Positions 1 through 9,210 of a stretch of 40,929 nucleotides of DNA are shown one piece after another. A program made the position numbers and the translations under genes. The notes beneath the pieces are model-generated. The model was not told where the DNA came from, did no database searches, and worked only from the letters and a program-made list of their open reading frames with translations. The stretch spans positions 1 through 40,929 of the forward strand of contig CAMVLW010000011.1 in the NCBI GenBank assembly GCA_947168445.1, read 5' to 3'. Source of the stretch: an uncultured Clostridia bacterium. Its GTDB lineage: Bacteria > Bacillota > Clostridia > Oscillospirales > Acutalibacteraceae. Within the stretch, counting starts at the first letter, position 1. Each line of letters begins with the position of its first letter.

Positions 1-50
1 ACGACACGTATGTCCTGTCTGACGGACAGAAGATTACCTTTTTGTGCCAT
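1..50 (-). CDS. N-terminal fragment of an unidentified gene (cut by window edge)
   Basis: Downstream of pyrC on the same strand, an AAGGAG ribosome binding site lies nine bases before an ATG at position 50, and the frame stays open to the window edge. The visible peptide is MAQKGNLLSVRQDIRV, 16 residues. It starts about 40 bases after the pyrC stop with no terminator between, so it is probably the next gene of the pyrC operon. The fragment is too short to identify. Confidence 0.6.
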   Translation of the reverse strand, partial: MAQKGNLLSVRQDIRV

Positions 51-91
51 AATGATTTACTCCTTCAATTACCCTTTATATCACGATTCTG

Positions 92-1357
92 TTAATCGCT
101 GAAAACAATTTTGCCGCCGCAGATGGTTTTTTTGACCTTGCCGGTGAAGGTCATGCCCTTGAACGGCGTGTTTTTGCTCTTGCCGTGGAGCTTGTTTTCG
201 TCCACCGTCCACTGCTCGTTCAAATCGACAAGCGCAATGTCGGCAGGCGCCCCGACAGCGAGCGTTCCGGCGTTAATGCCGAGAATTTTTGCGGGATTGA
301 CGGACATTTTCTCCACCAGCTGTGCAAGTGAGAGCACGCCGGTTTTTACCAGATAGGTAATGCCCGCCGCAAGCGAGGTTTCCATGCCGACGGAGCCGTT
401 GGGCGCTTTTTCAAAATCCGCCTTTTCCTTCGGGGTATGCGGCGCGTGGTCGGTGGCAATGCAGTCGAGCGTGCCGTCAAGCAAGCCCTCGATAATCGCC
501 TTGACGTCGCCGTCCGTGCGCAGCGGCGGATTCATGCGGTAGTCCGCGTCGCGCTTTAGCAATTCCTTTTCGGTGAGGGTGAAATAATGCGGCGCGGTTT
601 CCGCCGTGACCTTCACCCCTCTGCGCTTGGCGTCGCGCACCAGTGCCACGCTGGTTTTGGTGCTGACGTGGCAGATGTGAATGGGAACATTTTCGGCGGC
701 GGCAAGCGCGATTTCTCTCGCGGTGCCGCAGTCCTCGGCAGAAGCGGGAATTCCTTTAATGCCGAGCCGGCGGGAGACCTCTCCCTCATTGATTTTGCCG
801 CCGTTCGCAAGGAACAAGTCCTCGCAGTGGGCAACCACCGTCATGCCGAGCGAGGGCGCTTTTTTCATGGCGTCGCTCAGGAATTTTGTGTTTTCAACGG
901 GTCTGCCGTCGTCGCTCAGTCCGATAGCGCCCGCCGCCTTTAATTCCTCCAAATCGGTGGGTTCTTCGCTTTTCAGCCCTTTGGTAATGCTCGCGGCAAC
1001 ATAAACCCGCGCGTCTGCATTTTGCGCCTTGTCGAGAATGTATTTCACGGTGTCCGCGTTGTCAACGGTGGGATTGGTGTTCGGCATACAGAGCAGGCTT
1101 GTTACGCCGCCCGCGGCAGCCGCACGGCAGCCGGTGAGAATGTCCTCCTTGGCGGTCTGTCCGGGGTCGCGCAGGTGAACGTGCATATCCACCAGTCCGG
1201 GAATCGCATACAAGCCGCGTGCGTCAAGCTGTTCACAATCCGCGGTTAAATCAGCGCCGATAGCGGTAATTTTGCCACCGCGCACCAAAATATCGCCTGT
1301 TTCGTCCATGCCGTCCGCCGGAGAAACAATGTGGGCGTTTTTTATCAAAATATCCAT
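92..1357 (-). CDS. pyrC: Dihydroorotase, type I
   Basis: This enzyme closes N-carbamoyl-L-aspartate to dihydroorotate in cytosolic de novo pyrimidine synthesis. The 421-residue protein has the amidohydrolase (beta/alpha)8 barrel signature. DMHVHLRDPG at residues 57-66 gives metal ligands His59 and His61, further histidines sit near 177 and 230, and ATDHAPH at 301-307 supplies the catalytic Asp303. SLLCMPNTNP at 87-96 is typical of the class I enzymes of Gram-positive bacteria. The length is normal for the family. The start has an AAGGAG site nine bases upstream. It lies 47 bp behind the large envelope gene on the same strand, separated by a GC-rich hairpin without a U-run, so read-through is possible. 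No PyrR-type leader is visible. Confidence 0.95.
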   Translation of the reverse strand: MDILIKNAHIVSPADGMDETGDILVRGGKITAIGADLTADCEQLDARGLYAIPGLVDMHVHLRDPGQTAKEDILTGCRAAAAGGVTSLLCMPNTNPTVDNADTVKYILDKAQNADARVYVAASITKGLKSEEPTDLEELKAAGAIGLSDDGRPVENTKFLSDAMKKAPSLGMTVVAHCEDLFLANGGKINEGEVSRRLGIKGIPASAEDCGTAREIALAAAENVPIHICHVSTKTSVALVRDAKRRGVKVTAETAPHYFTLTEKELLKRDADYRMNPPLRTDGDVKAIIEGLLDGTLDCIATDHAPHTPKEKADFEKAPNGSVGMETSLAAGITYLVKTGVLSLAQLVEKMSVNPAKILGINAGTLAVGAPADIALVDLNEQWTVDENKLHGKSKNTPFKGMTFTGKVKKTICGGKIVFSD

Positions 1358-1374
1358 GCGGTTTTCTCCTTATA

Positions 1375-1397
1375 AGGGCGCGCACAAGGCGCGCCCT
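1375..1397 (-). other. GC-rich hairpin between the envelope gene and pyrC
   Basis: AGGGCGCGC and GCGCGCCCT form a perfect nine-base-pair stem with a five-base loop, between the stop of the large envelope gene and the pyrC ribosome binding site. On the minus strand no U-run follows (TTATAAGG comes next), so it is not a classical terminator. It may stabilise or attenuate the message. The short CTTT run on the plus strand is not next to any plus-strand gene. Confidence 0.55.
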
Positions 1398-1404
1398 CTT
1401 TCAA

Positions 1405-3819
1405 TCAGCGTTTTTTGTTATTGCCGGGTCTGCGGTCGTCGCGGCTGCGCACCTGCACCAAGCCGTTGCGGTCACGTTGGCGCTGTTGGGCTGCCCGCTG
1501 CTGCCGACGGCGCTCCATCTGCTTGCGGCGGCGTTCTTCCTCCGCCCTTTTGCGCTTTTTCATTGCGCGTTTGCGCTTGATGGCGCGCTTGACATTCGTT
1601 GCAAAATAGCCGCAGTGTACGCCGAAGGTTTTGAGTCCGCCGCCGATTTTCTTCATCACACCGCCGAAGCCCTCGCCCTTCTTTTTGGGCGGCTCCTGCT
1701 CAATGATTTCGGCGCGGTGCTCCTCCTCGCCGATTACGTCATATTCCTCGGCTTCTTCAATTTCCTTGCTGCTGATAACGCCGATAACCTTTTTGGGCGC
1801 CTCCTCAAAGAAATCGTTGCTGTTTTTGAAGCGGTTCTGATTGGATTCCTCGCGCACCAGCACCTCGTCGCTGGCATATTCCGCGAATTCCTCGTCCTCA
1901 AGGTCGTCGGGTTCTTCCGCTGCGGGCTCTTCTTCCGCTTCGGGTTCTTCCCCGGCGCTTTCCTCTGAGGGTTCGGAAATCTCCTCCGGCGCTTCTTCCT
2001 GTTCGGGCGCCGCGGGTTCTTCTGTCACGGTTTCTTCCGGGACAGGCTCTTCCACGGCAGATTCCTCCGGCGCTTCGGGTTCGTCAAACGCTTCCGGCTC
2101 CTCGGTTTCTTCGGGCTCTTCGGGTTCATCTAACAAGCCGAATTCCGCAAGCAGTCCGTCCGCGCGGCGGAGCACGCCGTGCTCATCCTCGCTGTATTCC
2201 TCCGCAATCTCCGCTTCGGTTTCGTCGGGCAGGGGTTCCGGCTGTTCATATTCCTCTGCTTCCAAGCGGGAATCATCAAAGAAGTCGTCCGCGAGCGCTT
2301 CGCCGCCGTCAGCTTCAAGAGCGGGCTCCTCCGCTGTTTCCGGCGATATTTCTTCGGGTTCTTCCACAGGTTCTTCCGCAGGTTCCTCCTCCGGCACTTC
2401 TTCGGGCTGCTCCGGCTCGTCGAGCAAGCCGAGCTCCGCAAGAAGGGCGTCGGCGCGGCGCAGCATATCGCGCTCGCTTTCGTCGCCGCCGGGTTCGGGT
2501 TCGCTGTCAAACACAACGCCTGCAGGCGCTTCGTCAGCGGTCTCGCTTAGTTCTTCGTCCGGGTAGGAAGCTTCCGGGAAATCCTCCTCGACTTCTTCGT
2601 TGTAGGCTGTTAACGCGGAATCCTCCGCTGTTTCCGGCGCTTTCTCTTGGGGCTCCCCGGCTTCGTCCGCAACAAAGCCCGCAAGCACGCCGCCTGCTAT
2701 CACACTGTCCCGCACCTCCGAAGCAATTTCGGAGTCAGCCTGCGCTGCGGGCAGTGCGTCATTAAAATTTTCCTTGTCCTCAATATCACCGAGCAGTCTG
2801 TCAATATCCTCGTCCGAATACTTTCTGGTAATGCCGTCGTCGTAATCGCTGTAGTCGTCATACTTCGTCGAAATATCCTGCTGCACCGGGGCTTCCTCAG
2901 CGCCGTAGCTGTCGTCGTAGGTACGGCTCGGCTCGCTTTCATAAGCGCGCTGCTGCGGCTCTTCCTCATAATAAGGCTCGTTCTCAGGGTAGCTGTTGCC
3001 GCGGTTGGTTTGATACTTGCCCGCAAGCTCCTGCAAAATCTGATCGTTCTTTGACTTCTTCTTGCGCTTTTTGGACTTGCTGACAGCCACGATAATGATA
3101 ATGAGCAGAATAATCACCAGCACAGCGCAGCCGATAATGATATAGAGCGTCATGTTGTTCATTGAGAGCAGATTCTCAAAGAAGTTTTTGTTGCCGCCGA
3201 AGGTAACGCTGCCGACAATTCCCGAAAGAATGTTGTAGTCGTCGGCGGTCACGCTGCCGCCGTTGCGGTAGTAGGTGACGCTGATGTTCTTTCCGTTGTA
3301 AACGGTGCTCGCCTGATACTGGGTGACGGTTTTGCCGTCGGCGGTTTTGGTGCTCATGTTAAAATAAATCCAAACCGCGCTGGATTCCGCCTGGTCGAGC
3401 GTGGCGGAATTGTAGCGGATCTCTGTGCCGGAAGCCGCGATAAAGTTCTGCGCAATCTGCTGCAGCTCGCTGCCGGAAAGCTTGTTGTAGTTGCCGATGC
3501 TCTTGCTCTGTTCGCTTTCAAGATAGGACAGCGTAACGGTGACCGCCTCAACGTCGTCCATTGCCTGCAGATAAATGTCGCCGCTTTGGAAGGCGCTCAT
3601 CACCTGGTTATAGTCCAAGCCGTGAAGCGTGAAAAAGCGGTCGTCCGCCGCTGAGGAACGGGTGACAGCCGCCATGTTGCCGGGCAGGGTGATTTGCAAA
3701 TTGTCACATTCCTTAACGGTGTAGGTTTTTCCTTCGGCAAACGCGGTGAAGCACGCTGTTAGGCAGAGCATAACAGCCAGCGCCAGCGCAGCCGCTCGTT
3801 TGGTAATTTTTTGTTTCAT
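1405..3819 (-). CDS. Secreted/membrane-anchored protein with acidic repeats and basic C-terminus, unknown function
   Basis: I do not recognise a named family. From the ATG at 3819 the protein has 804 residues. That ATG is preferred over the one at 3825 because it lies seven bases after AGGGGG, whereas the earlier one nearly abuts it. It has a signal peptide (about 1-30, ending AFA), an extracellular domain of about 190 residues, one transmembrane helix (about 224-247, MTLYIIIGCAVLVIILLIII) and a KSKKRKKK stop-transfer. A roughly 400-residue cytoplasmic part is extremely rich in Glu, Pro and Ala. Two copies of RRADxLLAExGLLDEPE sit about 97 residues apart (near 456 and 553). The last 60 residues are strongly basic. 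The acidic and basic parts may pair or bind nucleic acid or envelope partners, but that is inference. It may be co-transcribed with pyrC. Confidence 0.85.
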   Translation of the reverse strand: MKQKITKRAAALALAVMLCLTACFTAFAEGKTYTVKECDNLQITLPGNMAAVTRSSAADDRFFTLHGLDYNQVMSAFQSGDIYLQAMDDVEAVTVTLSYLESEQSKSIGNYNKLSGSELQQIAQNFIAASGTEIRYNSATLDQAESSAVWIYFNMSTKTADGKTVTQYQASTVYNGKNISVTYYRNGGSVTADDYNILSGIVGSVTFGGNKNFFENLLSMNNMTLYIIIGCAVLVIILLIIIIVAVSKSKKRKKKSKNDQILQELAGKYQTNRGNSYPENEPYYEEEPQQRAYESEPSRTYDDSYGAEEAPVQQDISTKYDDYSDYDDGITRKYSDEDIDRLLGDIEDKENFNDALPAAQADSEIASEVRDSVIAGGVLAGFVADEAGEPQEKAPETAEDSALTAYNEEVEEDFPEASYPDEELSETADEAPAGVVFDSEPEPGGDESERDMLRRADALLAELGLLDEPEQPEEVPEEEPAEEPVEEPEEISPETAEEPALEADGGEALADDFFDDSRLEAEEYEQPEPLPDETEAEIAEEYSEDEHGVLRRADGLLAEFGLLDEPEEPEETEEPEAFDEPEAPEESAVEEPVPEETVTEEPAAPEQEEAPEEISEPSEESAGEEPEAEEEPAAEEPDDLEDEEFAEYASDEVLVREESNQNRFKNSNDFFEEAPKKVIGVISSKEIEEAEEYDVIGEEEHRAEIIEQEPPKKKGEGFGGVMKKIGGGLKTFGVHCGYFATNVKRAIKRKRAMKKRKRAEEERRRKQMERRRQQRAAQQRQRDRNGLVQVRSRDDRRPGNNKKR

Positions 3820-3866
3820 TATCATTCCCCCTGTGCATGAATGATGGTCTAATTATACACGATAAC

Positions 3867-3895
3867 ATTATACATAATTTGACAGAGAAATACAA
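3867..3895 (-). promoter_or_regulatory. Sigma-A promoter of the acidic envelope gene
   Basis: TTGTAT (3895-3890), a 17-bp spacer and TATAAT (3872-3867) lie upstream of the envelope gene. A second TATAAT at 3857-3852 has no convincing -35 box. Confidence 0.6.
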
Positions 3896-3966
3896 GCGGA
3901 TAAACACAGAAAAATCATCTTTTCAAAACAAAAACATTGTTGATAATGCGGCACAGCCGGAAACGC

Positions 3967-4008
3967 GCCGAAAAAGCAAAAGAGCCGAAAGGAAATCCTT
4001 TCAGCTCT
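3967..4008 (-). terminator. Intrinsic terminator of the nagB-glmM operon
   Basis: Just past the glmM stop, AGAGC.GAAAGG and CCTTTC.GCTCT form a stem around ATTT with one G-U pair. It is followed on the minus strand by TTTGCTTTTT. Confidence 0.8.
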
Positions 4009-4017
4009 AAAAATGCA

Positions 4018-5370
4018 TTAATCTTGGATAATGTGACCCTTTGCGCGGATAACGTCGATGACCTGATCGACATACTTCTCGCACTCTTCGTCGGAGCCCG
4101 CCTCAACCATGACGCGGATAACCGGCTCGGTGCCGGATTCACGGAGAAGGATTCTGCCGTTGTCGCCCAGCGCTTCGGCTACCTTTGCAACCTCCGCCTG
4201 AACGTCGGGATCGTTCTTCGCGTCGGGCTTGGACTTAACGCGCACGTTCTTGAGCACCTGCGGATAGAGCACCATGGGAGCGGTGATTTCGCTCATGGGC
4301 TTCTTCTTTGCCAGCATAACCTCCATCATTTTCAGAGAGGTCAAAATGCCGTCGCCGGTGGTGGCATATTTGGAGAAGATGATGTGGCCGGATTCCTCGC
4401 CGCCGATGCGGTTGCCGGTCTGCACCATGTTTTCGTAAACATACTTGTCACCGACATTGGTCTTGTCATACTCAATGCCGATTTTGTCGAGCGCCTTGAA
4501 CAGACCGAAGTTGCTCATGATGGTCGCAACGACCTTGTTGTTGAGCAGCTTGCCTCTTTCCTTCATGTAAGCGCCGTAAGCGTAGATGATGTGGTCGCCG
4601 GTAACAACACTGCCCTTTTCGTCAACGGCAAGGCAGCGGTCAGCGTCGCCGTCGTAGGCAAAGCCGACGTCCAAACCGTTGTCAACGACAAACTTCTGCA
4701 AATGCTCAATGTGGGTGGAGCCGCAGTCGGTGTTGATGTTGTAGCCGTCGGGAGCGTCGTTAATGACATAGGTCTTTGCGCCGAGCGCGTCAAACACGCC
4801 CTTGGCAATCTGCCACGCCGCGCCGTTGGCAACATCCAGACCGACCTTTACGCCCTTGAAGCTGTATTTGCTCATGGAAATGAGATAGCCGATATAGCGG
4901 TTTCTGCCCGCGACATAGTCAACGGTTCTGCCGATTTCGTCTCTGGACGCGCAGGGAATCTCAATTTTGTCGTCGATATACTCCTCGACCTTGAGCAGCG
5001 TTTCCTCCTCCATCTTCTCGCCCTTGCTGTTTAGCAGCTTGATGCCGTTGTCATAGTAGGGATTGTGGGAAGCGGAAATCATAATACCGCAGTCGAACTC
5101 GTCAACGCGGGTGATGTACGCAACAGAGGGCGTGGTGGTGACGTGCATAATATATGCGTCCGCGCCGCTCGCCATCAGTCCCGTGCACAGCGCATACTCG
5201 AACATATAGGAAGAACGGCGGGTGTCCTTGCCGATAACAACCTTTGCCTTTTTGCCCATGTTCGCGCCGAAATACCAGCCCAGAAAACGTCCGATTTTAA
5301 CCGCGTGCTCAAAGGTGAGAACCTTGTTCGCTTCGCCTCTGAAGCCGTCGGTGCCGAAATATTTACCCAT
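4018..5370 (-). CDS. glmM: Phosphoglucosamine mutase
   Basis: GlmM interconverts glucosamine-6-phosphate and glucosamine-1-phosphate on the way to UDP-GlcNAc for peptidoglycan. The 450-residue protein shows the alpha-D-phosphohexomutase layout: substrate loop GTDGFRG near residue 6, phosphoserine motif SASHNP with catalytic Ser101, Mg-binding DGDADR near 240, and the C-terminal phosphate-binding RESGTEPVIRV. The length matches bacterial GlmM. It is the third gene of an operon, starting three bases after the stop of the beta-helix gene. It would therefore fall under the glmS-type ribozyme in the nagB leader, since its substrate is the ribozyme ligand. GlmM usually sits with glmS or with cdaA-ybbR; here it is paired with nagB. 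Confidence 0.95.
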   Translation of the reverse strand: MGKYFGTDGFRGEANKVLTFEHAVKIGRFLGWYFGANMGKKAKVVIGKDTRRSSYMFEYALCTGLMASGADAYIMHVTTTPSVAYITRVDEFDCGIMISASHNPYYDNGIKLLNSKGEKMEEETLLKVEEYIDDKIEIPCASRDEIGRTVDYVAGRNRYIGYLISMSKYSFKGVKVGLDVANGAAWQIAKGVFDALGAKTYVINDAPDGYNINTDCGSTHIEHLQKFVVDNGLDVGFAYDGDADRCLAVDEKGSVVTGDHIIYAYGAYMKERGKLLNNKVVATIMSNFGLFKALDKIGIEYDKTNVGDKYVYENMVQTGNRIGGEESGHIIFSKYATTGDGILTSLKMMEVMLAKKKPMSEITAPMVLYPQVLKNVRVKSKPDAKNDPDVQAEVAKVAEALGDNGRILLRESGTEPVIRVMVEAGSDEECEKYVDQVIDVIRAKGHIIQD

Positions 5371-5373
5371 TAG

Positions 5374-6036
5374 TTAGTCAGCCTGCCTTTCTACAATATC
5401 GCCGCTGTTCTTGAAAATGCAGTTTTCGGGGACAACGCCGCGCACACAAGAGGTGGGATAAACGCTGACGTGTCTGCCGAGCACGGAGCCGGGGTTGCAG
5501 ACGGCGTTGCAGCCGACCTCAACATAGTCGCCCAGCATAGCGCCGAATTTCTTGACGCCGGTTTCAATCTGCTCGGTTCCGTTGTGAACAACAACGAGTT
5601 TTTTGTCGGATTTTACATTGGAAGTAATGGAGCCCGCGCCCATGTGGGAATAATAGCCGAGAATGGAGTCTCCGACATAGTTGTAGTGCGGGGTCTGCAC
5701 ATGGTCAAAGAGAATGACGTTTTTCAGCTCAACCGAGTTGCCGACAACGCAGTTTGCGCCGACAAGCGCCGAGCCGCGGATAAACGCGCAGTGTCTGACC
5801 TCGGTTTCGGGACCGATAATGCAGGGAGCGCCGAGATAGGCGGAGGGGAATACGGTTGCGGTCTTGTGCACCCAAACATTCTCCTTCACTTCTTCATAAT
5901 CGCCGCCCAGTGTGGGACCGAGTTCAAGGATAAAATCCTTAATGCCCTTGAGGGCTTCCCACGGATAAGTAAACTGCGAGAGGTAATCCTTCGCAAGGGT
6001 GTGGTCGAGATCGTAGAGATCCTTGATGGTATACAT
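5374..6036 (-). CDS. Left-handed beta-helix acetyltransferase-like protein (GlmU C-domain-like)
   Basis: The 220-residue protein has a short helical N-terminus (about 1-50) followed by hexapeptide repeats of a left-handed beta helix (about 55-205). The stretch from HYNYVGDS to GAGSITSN, residues 117-140, resembles the acetyltransferase part of GlmU. There a His in a similar HLTYLGD context is catalytic and GAGT-TxNY follows, so His117 is the candidate catalytic base. There is no nucleotidyltransferase domain. Similar proteins are often annotated loosely as UDP-GlcNAc pyrophosphorylase-related. Because it lies between nagB (TAATG overlap) and glmM (three-base gap), acetylation of glucosamine-1-phosphate is a reasonable guess. 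Another acyl acceptor cannot be excluded. Confidence 0.8.
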   Translation of the reverse strand: MYTIKDLYDLDHTLAKDYLSQFTYPWEALKGIKDFILELGPTLGGDYEEVKENVWVHKTATVFPSAYLGAPCIIGPETEVRHCAFIRGSALVGANCVVGNSVELKNVILFDHVQTPHYNYVGDSILGYYSHMGAGSITSNVKSDKKLVVVHNGTEQIETGVKKFGAMLGDYVEVGCNAVCNPGSVLGRHVSVYPTSCVRGVVPENCIFKNSGDIVERQAD

Positions 6037-6827
6037 TAAAGTCTCTCCTTCTTTTCAATATCGAGGAAGTATTTGTAAGCGCCGACGGTCAGCTCGTCAC
6101 ATGCCGCCTCGTCGCAGGCAATGATAGCGCCGTTGTGCATTTGAAGCGCGGAGCAGGTCCACTTGTGGCTGACAGAGCCCTCAACGGTTTCCGCAAGCGC
6201 CTTCGCCTTGTTGTGACCGTTGATAAGAATGAGAACCTCCTTGGAATCGGTAACGGTGCCGACGCCGACGGAAAGCGCCTGAGCGGGAACCGCCTCGGGG
6301 TCGTTGCCGAAGAAACGGGAGTTTACAATTCTGGTGTCGGTGGTGAGGTTTCTCACGCCGGTACGGGAAGCGAGGCTGGTGAACGGCTCGTTGAACGCAA
6401 TGTGACCGTCAACGCCGATGCCGCCCATGAACAGGTCGATGCCGCCGTAGGAAGCGATTTTCTCCTCATATCTCGCGCACTCGCCTTCGGGATCGTCGGT
6501 CATGCCGTTGAGGATATTGATGTTTTCCTTCTTCATGTCAACAAGGTGATCGAAGAAGTTATCGTGCATGAAGTACCAATAGCTTTGGTCGTGCTCGTGA
6601 GGCAGTCCGAGATATTCGTCCATGTTGAAGGTAACAACATTGGCAAAGGACAGCTCGCCCTTCTGATTCATGGTGTAGAGCTCCTTGTAAACGCCGATGG
6701 GAGAGGAACCGGTGGGAAGTCCGAGCACAAAGGGACGGTCCTCCTTGTGGTTTCTGATTTTGTCAGCGATATAGTTCGCAGCCCATTTGCACATTTTGTC
6801 GTAATTATCCTGAATAACAACTCTCAT
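6036..6827 (-). CDS. nagB: Glucosamine-6-phosphate deaminase/isomerase, probably biosynthetic here
   Basis: NagB reversibly converts glucosamine-6-phosphate to fructose-6-phosphate and ammonia. The 263-residue protein is full length and keeps the active-site residues: NMDEYLGL with Asp70, and GGIGVDGHIAFNEPF with Asp140, His142 and Glu147. SLASRT then matches the region around the E. coli allosteric site. The start has AAGGAG ten bases upstream. NagB normally serves GlcNAc catabolism and sits with nagA. Here there is no nagA; the next genes are a GlmU-like acetyltransferase and glmM. The leader carries a glmS ribozyme, so rising GlcN6P should shut the gene off. That logic fits synthesis of GlcN6P from fructose-6-phosphate and ammonia in place of GlmS. 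The direction of flux is inference. Confidence 0.93.
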   Translation of the reverse strand: MRVVIQDNYDKMCKWAANYIADKIRNHKEDRPFVLGLPTGSSPIGVYKELYTMNQKGELSFANVVTFNMDEYLGLPHEHDQSYWYFMHDNFFDHLVDMKKENINILNGMTDDPEGECARYEEKIASYGGIDLFMGGIGVDGHIAFNEPFTSLASRTGVRNLTTDTRIVNSRFFGNDPEAVPAQALSVGVGTVTDSKEVLILINGHNKAKALAETVEGSVSHKWTCSALQMHNGAIIACDEAACDELTVGAYKYFLDIEKKERL

Positions 6828-6874
6828 GTTACTGATTCTCCTTTATATAAAAATGAAGTAAATGTCAATGAATC

Positions 6875-7004
6875 GAGAGAACCTTTGTTACAGTGTTGAT
6901 TCTGCTTTTTCCTTTCTCTCTGACGACACAGCCGTGCCGTGGCAGCATCCGCCGAATCTTTCGATAACTGCCAAACCTCGTCAACCGATTAAGGTCCCGG
7001 CGCT
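6875..7004 (-). ncRNA. glmS ribozyme (GlcN6P-responsive self-cleaving RNA) in the nagB leader
   Basis: Read on the minus strand, the leader contains the conserved ribozyme core in order. The cleavage site A|GCGCC lies between 7004 and 7003, a short P1 hairpin follows (GACC 6996-6993 with GGUU 6986-6983), then GUUGACGAGG, then the P2 arm GGCAG (6972-6968). GUUAUCGA-AGAUUCGGCGGAUG comes next, then the other P2 arm CUGCC (6945-6941). P3 is ACGGCAC/GUGUCGU with loop GGCU (6940-6923), and P4 is GAGAGAA (6920-6914) with UUCUCUC (6881-6875). CGCC (7002-6999) can pair with GGCG (6953-6950), giving pseudoknot P2.2. The primary sequence closely follows the Bacillus and Thermoanaerobacter examples as I recall them. 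Known family members cleave on GlcN6P binding and lower the message downstream. The gene downstream here is nagB, 48 bases beyond P4, rather than glmS. Confidence 0.92.
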
Positions 7005-7099
7005 AATAGTCCCTTTTTCCTCCTTTCTGAGAGGCTATTTTACAACATATGACAACGCACGAATATGCGTTTCAGGCTAATAACGGTATCATGATAGAA

Positions 7100-7123
7100 T
7101 GACACACTTTTAAAAGTGTATCA
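7100..7123. promoter_or_regulatory. 24-bp near-perfect palindrome over the nagB promoter -10
   Basis: TGACACACTTTT is followed directly by AAAAGTGTATCA; 11 of 12 positions are symmetric and the central 16 bp (ACACTTTTAAAAGTGT) are perfect. It covers the -10 box of the predicted nagB promoter. This is the geometry of a repressor operator. I cannot assign a regulator. Confidence 0.55.
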
Positions 7124-7143
7124 CACAGACGGCAAAAAGTCAA
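7115..7143 (-). promoter_or_regulatory. Promoter of the ribozyme-nagB operon
   Basis: TTGACT (7143-7138), a 17-bp spacer and TACACT (7120-7115) would start transcription about 100 bases before the ribozyme cleavage site. The -35 overlaps a weak hairpin (CAAGA/TCTTG, 7141-7157) that may end the upstream dehydratase message. Confidence 0.6.
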
Positions 7144-7158
7144 GATTTGCTGTCTTGC

Positions 7159-9024
<1,866 letters not shown>

Positions 9025-9086
9025 ACCTCTCTGTGCTCCTAATCCATACTACTCCATTTTACATTAATACATATATATTCAGTATG

Positions 9087-9115
9087 ATTATAGTCCATAT
9101 TCTTTCGAAAGTCAA
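9087..9115 (-). promoter_or_regulatory. Sigma-A promoter of the dehydratase gene
   Basis: TTGACT (9115-9110), 17 bp and TATAAT (9092-9087) lie about 60 bp upstream of the ATG at 9024. Confidence 0.8.
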
Positions 9116-9140
9116 ATGATTTTATGCCTTTTTCCACCAA

Positions 9141-9177
9141 AAAAATAACGGACGAAAGACGCCGTGTCTTTCGTCCG
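9141..9177 (-). terminator. Intrinsic terminator of the metF-metH operon
   Basis: A perfect 12-bp stem (CGGACGAAAGAC with GTCTTTCGTCCG, 9149-9177) is followed on the minus strand by TTATTTTTTT. It lies about 35 bp past the metH stop. Confidence 0.92.
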
Positions 9178-9210
9178 GATTACATCAGTTTTCTTCCGGC
9201 TCCGGGTCAG

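Noticed and set aside
1375..1397. The GC-rich hairpin before pyrC as a terminator
   Set aside because: No U-run follows on the minus strand and the pyrC ribosome binding site comes directly after it.
7104..7119. ACACTTTTAAAAGTGT as an NrdR box
   Set aside because: The ends (ACAC/GTGT) fit but the central bases differ from the NrdR consensus (acaCwAtATaTwGtgt), and no ribonucleotide reductase gene is near.
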